DNA from: Pseudomonadota bacterium
GTDB taxonomy: Bacteria > Pseudomonadota > Gammaproteobacteria > Steroidobacterales > Steroidobacteraceae
DNA: 57,811 nucleotides
Assembly: GCA_025360865.1 (NCBI GenBank)
Contig: JANYBG010000036.1
Coordinates: 1 to 57,811, forward strand
Direction: 5' to 3'
Shown piece after piece: positions 54,525 to 57,811 of the stretch (the stretch's first letter is position 1; each line of letters begins with the position of its first letter). A model generated the notes under the pieces. The model saw only the letters and a list, made by a program, of their open reading frames with translations. It did no database searches and was not told the origin of the DNA. The translations under genes were made by a program, and so were the position numbers.

Positions 54525-55247
54525 TCAGCGCATGCCCTGCACGTAAGAGGCCACATCGCGGATCTGCTCGGGGGTCAGGCGCTTGGCCAGGCTGAACATC
54601 ATCACGCTGTTGGGATCCTGTTTCGCGGCCGCGGTGCCGGTATAGCGCGTGCCGTCGGCGTACGCGTTGAGTTGCTTGACCAAGTACACCGATTGCTGCG
54701 CGCGCAGCGCCGGGTAGCCCGCGGCCAGGTTGCCTCGTCCGGCCGGGCCGTGGCAGGCGACGCAGGCGGGCACGCCGGTAGCGCGGTCACCCCGCAGGTA
54801 TAGCGCCTCACCCGACTTCCAGTACGAGGGGTCCGCCTCCAGTCCCAGCGGGGTCTGCGTCTGGAAATACACGGCGAGGTCGTCGATGTCCTGGTCGGTG
54901 AGCGCGGCGACAAGGGCCTGCATGATGGGGTTCGCGCGCGTGCCGGCCTTGAATAGGCGCAGCTGCGCGGCGGTGTACACTGCGCTCTGCCCCGCTAGGC
55001 GTGGCCATTCGGGGTTGGTGCTGTTGCCACCCTGGCCATGGCACCCGGCGCACAGCGCCGCCTTGGCCTGGCCATCGGCCGCCTTGCCATGGTCAAACGG
55101 AGTTCCCGGCGCCGCCGGCGCGGCAGCCGCGGCGGGAGCCGCCTCCGGGGCCGCCTGCGCGCAGGCCAGCGAGGGTGCGAGGCACGCCGCCAGCGTCACG
55201 ACGGTGACGGATCCAATCCAAACGACTCTCAGGGTCTGCGGCATCAC
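54525..55247 (-). CDS. Diheme cytochrome c4
   Basis: 240 aa, signal peptide to about residue 30. Two c-type heme sites, CAGCHGQGG (first domain) and CVACHGPAG (second), and Met ligands in the C-terminal parts of each domain (PIMQAL, VMMFSLAKRLTPEQIRDV). Two-domain cytochrome c4 shuttles electrons to cbb3 or other terminal oxidases in the periplasm. With dsbA it probably forms an operon; this cytochrome c4-dsbA-engB-polA neighbourhood is common in related gammaproteobacteria. Confidence 0.92.
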   Translation of the reverse strand: MMPQTLRVVWIGSVTVVTLAACLAPSLACAQAAPEAAPAAAAAPAAPGTPFDHGKAADGQAKAALCAGCHGQGGNSTNPEWPRLAGQSAVYTAAQLRLFKAGTRANPIMQALVAALTDQDIDDLAVYFQTQTPLGLEADPSYWKSGEALYLRGDRATGVPACVACHGPAGRGNLAAGYPALRAQQSVYLVKQLNAYADGTRYTGTAAAKQDPNSVMMFSLAKRLTPEQIRDVASYVQGMR

Positions 55248-55329
55248 TTGGTATTCCGGCTATGGCTCGCTGCGGGGGCGCCGAATTGTACACTACGGCC
55301 ATGGCACCGCTTTCCGTCCGTTCACCACG

Positions 55330-55905
55330 ATGAGCCGTTTCAACCACGTGCAGTTCGTGATCAGCGCCGCGGCACCAGCGCAGTTTCCGGCCGACCTCGG
55401 GACCGAGGTTGCCTTCGTGGGCCGCTCCAACGCCGGCAAGTCGAGCGCCATCAACGCCATCGTTCAGCGCCAAGGCCTGGCCCGTACCAGCAAGACCCCC
55501 GGGCGCACGCAGCTGCTCAACTTTTTCGAGCTGGGCCCACAGCGGCGGCTGGTCGACCTGCCGGGTTACGGTTACGCGAACGTGCCAGAGAAACACCGCA
55601 GCACGTGGCCGCCCCTGATCAATGCCCTGCGTGAGCGCGCCTCGCTCAAGGGACTCTTCGTGATCGTGGATGCGCGCCGGGGCGTGAAGGACGGCGACGA
55701 GGGCCTGCTGGAATGGGCGCAGCCCACCCATCGGGTGCACGTGCTTCTTTCAAAGGCCGACAAGCTCACCCGGAACGAGGCTGCCGCGGCGCTGCGCAGC
55801 GCCTCGGAGGCACTCGCTGGACGCGCGAGCGTGCAGCTGTTCTCCGCGCTCAGGGGCAACGGCGTCGAGGAAGCCCAGGACACGCTCCGCGCCTGGCTTG
55901 CGTGA
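55330..55905 (+). CDS. engB: Ribosome biogenesis GTPase EngB (YihA/YsxC)
   Basis: 191 aa from the ATG at 55330 (MSRFNHVQFVISAAAPAQFPAD); the longer ORF starts inside the cytochrome gene. GTPase motifs G1 GRSNAGKSSAINAI, G2 region KTPGRTQLLNFF, G3 DLPGYGYANVP, G4 LLSKADKL and G5-like FSALRGNG are in order. It assists 50S assembly. It is divergent from cytochrome c4 and convergent with polA, with a small-RNA candidate in the gap. Confidence 0.95.
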   Translation: MSRFNHVQFVISAAAPAQFPADLGTEVAFVGRSNAGKSSAINAIVQRQGLARTSKTPGRTQLLNFFELGPQRRLVDLPGYGYANVPEKHRSTWPPLINALRERASLKGLFVIVDARRGVKDGDEGLLEWAQPTHRVHVLLSKADKLTRNEAAAALRSASEALAGRASVQLFSALRGNGVEEAQDTLRAWLA

Positions 55906-55915
55906 GTCCCTCCCC

Positions 55916-56030
55916 AATAAAAATGCCCCGGCGGTTTCGCTAGAAGCCGCCGGGGCCGACTAACCCGGTACAGTCTTGATGAACCGGGTTGACCCGCTCA
56001 GGGAGGGAAGCGGGGAGTGCTAGGCACTCG
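55916..56030 (-). ncRNA. Candidate sRNA between engB and polA (sX13-like)
   Basis: A ~115-nt minus-strand transcript with four consecutive hairpins: GAGTGC-CTA-GCACTC (56029-56015); CCCGCT-loop-AGCGGG (56014-55993) whose loop TCCCTCCCTG is C-rich; AACCCGGT-loop-ACCGGGTT (55990-55962); and GCCCCGGCGG-loop-CCGCCGGGGC (55956-55925) followed by ATTTTTATT, an intrinsic terminator. A -35/-10 pair lies directly upstream. Spot 42, ErsA and, as I recall, Xanthomonas sX13 occupy the polA-adjacent position, and sX13 is also about 115 nt with C-rich loops. The UCCCUCCCU loop could block GGAGGG ribosome-binding sites. Structure and position are seen; the function is inference. Confidence 0.7.
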
Positions 56031-56035
56031 TATGG

Positions 56036-56062
56036 TTTGATGGCGACACGGCCGCCGAGTTC
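56036..56062 (-). promoter_or_regulatory. Extracytoplasmic-sigma-type promoter of the sRNA candidate
   Basis: On the minus strand GGAACTC (GAACTC at 56062-56057) is followed by a 16-nt spacer and TCAAA (56040-56036). GAACTT-N16/17-TCtgA/TCAAA is the AlgU/RpoE consensus, so five of six -35 bases match. +1 would fall near 56030, giving an RNA of about 115 nt. An AlgU-dependent promoter drives ErsA in Pseudomonas, which supports the reading. Confidence 0.5.
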
Positions 56063-56395
56063 CAATCCTCGTGCAAAAATCTCTTTTCAAATCATAAGTT
56101 TGTGGTACGAACTGTATCATTTTGGCAACACAGTCGTGACTGAAGAAGCTTCATAGATGCGGACAGGGAAAATCCCTTTCCCATCAATGTTCGACATGGT
56201 GACGCGGCTGTTCCCGAACGCGAGGCTCCGTTGGCAAACCGCACCAATGCCAGTCGGTGGCCCACGTGGGCCGTGTCTTCTGGTGCGCGGTATGGCCCGC
56301 CGCCGCGCTTCTCGATCCGTGGGGCAGGGGAATTCAACGGCGAATCGATGGCGCCGCCCGCGATTCCCGCCGCCGTCGAGCGACCAGCACCGTCA
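56063..56395. other. Remaining engB-polA gap upstream of the sRNA candidate
   Basis: 333 nt without a supportable gene. The plus-strand ORFs here are short, lack similarity and run into polA antisense. An AT-rich stretch (56080-56125, with CAAAAATCTCTTTTCAAATCATAAG) is unusual for this GC-rich genome and may hold regulatory sites for the sRNA. Confidence 0.45.
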
Positions 56396-57811
56396 CTAGT
56401 GGGCCTCGTCCCAGTTGCCGCCCGAGCCGACATCCACGCGCAGCGGTACGCTTAAGGATGCGGCCTGCACCATGCACTCGCGCACGGCGGCCGTAAGCTC
56501 GGTTACCCGGTCGGCAGGCACCTCGAACACGAGCTCGTCATGCACCTGCATGATCAGCCGGGCGGGCGTCCGGGTGCGCGTGAGCCAGGCGTCGATGGCG
56601 ATCATCGCCCGCTTGATGATGTCCGCCGCGGTGCCCTGCATCGGGGCGTTGATCGCGCTGCGCTCGGCGTACTGGCGCATCTGCGCGTTTCCCGAGCGGA
56701 TATCCGGCAGGTACAGCCGCCGCCCGAACACGGTCTCCACGTAGCCGGTCTCGCGCGCCTGTGCGCGCGTGTTATCCATGAAGGCCTTCACTCCCGGGTA
56801 GCGCTGGAAGTAGCGCTCCACGTAATGCGCGGCGGCGCCGCGCTCGATGCCGAGGTTGCGCGCGAGCCCGAACGCGCTCATGCCATAGATGAGCCCGAAG
56901 TTGATCATCTTCGCCGTGCGGCGCTGGTCGGCGTTGACCGCGGCCAGTTCAACGCCGAAGACCTCCGCCGCGGTCGCCTGGTGCACGTCACGGTCCTCGG
57001 CGAAGGCTGCGCGCAGGCTGTCATCATCCGACAGGTGCGCCATGATGCGCAGCTCGATCTGCGAATAGTCCGCCGCGAGCAGCACCTGCCCCGGCGGGGC
57101 GATGAAGCTCTGGCGTATGCGCCGTCCCTCGGTTCGTCGCACCGGTATGTTCTGCAGGTTCGGTTCCACGGAGGACAGGCGCCCGGTGGCGGCGACCGCT
57201 TGGGCGTAGGAGGTGTGGATGCGCCCGGTGCGTTCGTTCACCAGCTCCGGGAGCTTGTCGGTGTAGGTGGACTTGAGCTTGGCGAGCGCGCGGTGCTCGA
57301 GCACGATCTTCGGCAGCGCGTAGTTCTGCGCGAGCTCCTCGAGCACGTCTTCGGCGGTGGAGGGCTGGCCGGTGGGCGTGCGCCGCTTCACCGGCAGCTG
57401 CAGACGCTCGAACAGGATCTGCTGCAGCTGGCGCGGGGACTCGATGTTGAATTCATGCCCGGCTTCCTTGTGGGCCTGCAGCAGCAACTCCTGCAGCTGG
57501 CGCGCGAACTCGCGGCTCTGCGCGCGCAGCAGCTCGCGGTCCACCAGCACCCCATGGCGTTCCATGCTGACCAGCACTGGCACCAGTGGCTGTTCGCACT
57601 CCTGGTACAGGCGCGCCAGGCTCGGCACGCCCTGCAGCTGCGCCCACAGCGCCTGGTGCAGGCGCAGGGTGACGTCGGCATGCTCGGCGGCGTATTCACT
57701 GGCGCGCTCGATGGATACCTGGTCGAAGCAGATCCGCTTGGCGCCCTTCCCGGCGACCTCGGCGTAAAAGCCGCGGTTGGTGTTGATCTGCTCGACCACC
57801 GACTCGACCGT
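56396..57811 (-). CDS. polA: DNA polymerase I, C-terminal part (partial at window edge)
   Basis: 472 codons; the frame is open to base 57811, so the gene continues beyond the window and the track start at 57799 is artificial. It covers the end of the 3'-5' exonuclease-like domain and the whole polymerase domain: LAADYSQIELRIMAHLS (motif A), RRTAKMINFGLIYGMSAFGLARN (O-helix, motif B) and MQVHDELVFEVP (motif C, catalytic Asp). Palm, fingers and thumb residues look intact. The 5' nuclease domain is outside. Confidence 0.96.
   Translation of the reverse strand, partial: TVESVVEQINTNRGFYAEVAGKGAKRICFDQVSIERASEYAAEHADVTLRLHQALWAQLQGVPSLARLYQECEQPLVPVLVSMERHGVLVDRELLRAQSREFARQLQELLLQAHKEAGHEFNIESPRQLQQILFERLQLPVKRRTPTGQPSTAEDVLEELAQNYALPKIVLEHRALAKLKSTYTDKLPELVNERTGRIHTSYAQAVAATGRLSSVEPNLQNIPVRRTEGRRIRQSFIAPPGQVLLAADYSQIELRIMAHLSDDDSLRAAFAEDRDVHQATAAEVFGVELAAVNADQRRTAKMINFGLIYGMSAFGLARNLGIERGAAAHYVERYFQRYPGVKAFMDNTRAQARETGYVETVFGRRLYLPDIRSGNAQMRQYAERSAINAPMQGTAADIIKRAMIAIDAWLTRTRTPARLIMQVHDELVFEVPADRVTELTAAVRECMVQAASLSVPLRVDVGSGGNWDEAH

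Noticed and set aside
54730-55329. N-terminal extension of the EngB ORF
   Set aside because: It is antisense to cytochrome c4; EngB begins at the ATG at 55330.

Overview
The window is a 57.8 kb piece of a high-GC Gammaproteobacterial chromosome. The ubiquinone genes ubiE-ubiJ-ubiB and ubiK, the dapF-DUF484-xerC cluster, hslVU, the polA/engB/cytochrome c4/dsbA neighbourhood, YajQ, a large TonB receptor and an XCV/Xanthomonas-like RNA next to polA all point to the Xanthomonadales/Nevskiales/Steroidobacter side of the class. I cannot fix the genus from sequence alone. There is no rRNA, CRISPR array, prophage or intact insertion sequence.

Layout. 0-5.1 kb: end of ahpC, ahpD, a BamB-like eight-bladed propeller protein, a TetR regulator divergent from a BtuF-like periplasmic binding protein, yajQ and two small conserved proteins. 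5.3-12.0 kb: a complete, unfused trpLEGDCFBA operon with a classical attenuator; its leader peptide carries three consecutive Trp codons and seems to be leaderless. The operon is followed by a frameshifted thioesterase gene and an aldo/keto reductase remnant. 13.1-21.1 kb (minus strand): TonB receptor, MATE pump, ubiB, ubiJ, ubiE and a DUF971 protein. 21.2-26.0 kb: a three-gene NAD(P)-linked 2-oxoacid:acceptor oxidoreductase. 26.0-30.4 kb: an outer-membrane barrel and cupredoxin-like protein divergent from a membrane GGDEF-EAL protein with a degenerate GGDEF motif. 30.5-36.1 kb: IS481 remnant, LysR regulator, glycine-rich RRM protein, the tiny ribosomal protein THX, a FabH-like synthase, pyrophosphatase, a ferredoxin-reductase protein and a CoA-binding protein. 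36.2-40.6 kb: dapF, DUF484, xerC, hslV, hslU. 40.7-45.3 kb (minus): a Tat-exported hydroxy-acid oxidase containing a CXXCH motif, a LytTR/LytS two-component pair translationally coupled to a dehydrogenase, and a DUF4124 protein. 45.5-47.0 kb: ubiK, a cytochrome c5-type protein, a small lipoprotein and tRNA-Arg(CCG). 47.0-53.7 kb: a looser accessory stretch (decayed tRNA-fMet-like piece, SnoaL-like protein, MFS transporter, PAP2 phosphatase, alpha/beta hydrolase, dicarboxylate symporter). 53.7-57.8 kb: lipoprotein-like DsbA, cytochrome c4, engB, a strong sRNA candidate, and the 3' two-thirds of polA.

The most interesting items are (i) a ~115-nt, four-hairpin sRNA candidate between engB and polA with a UCCCUCCCU loop and an extracytoplasmic-sigma-type promoter; (ii) the leaderless trpL attenuator; (iii) HslU with Tyr in place of the Walker B Asp; (iv) the CXXCH-bearing, Tat-exported hydroxy-acid oxidase; and (v) the cupredoxin/barrel/EAL module. 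All functional assignments come from reading motifs and remembered family features; no database search was run.
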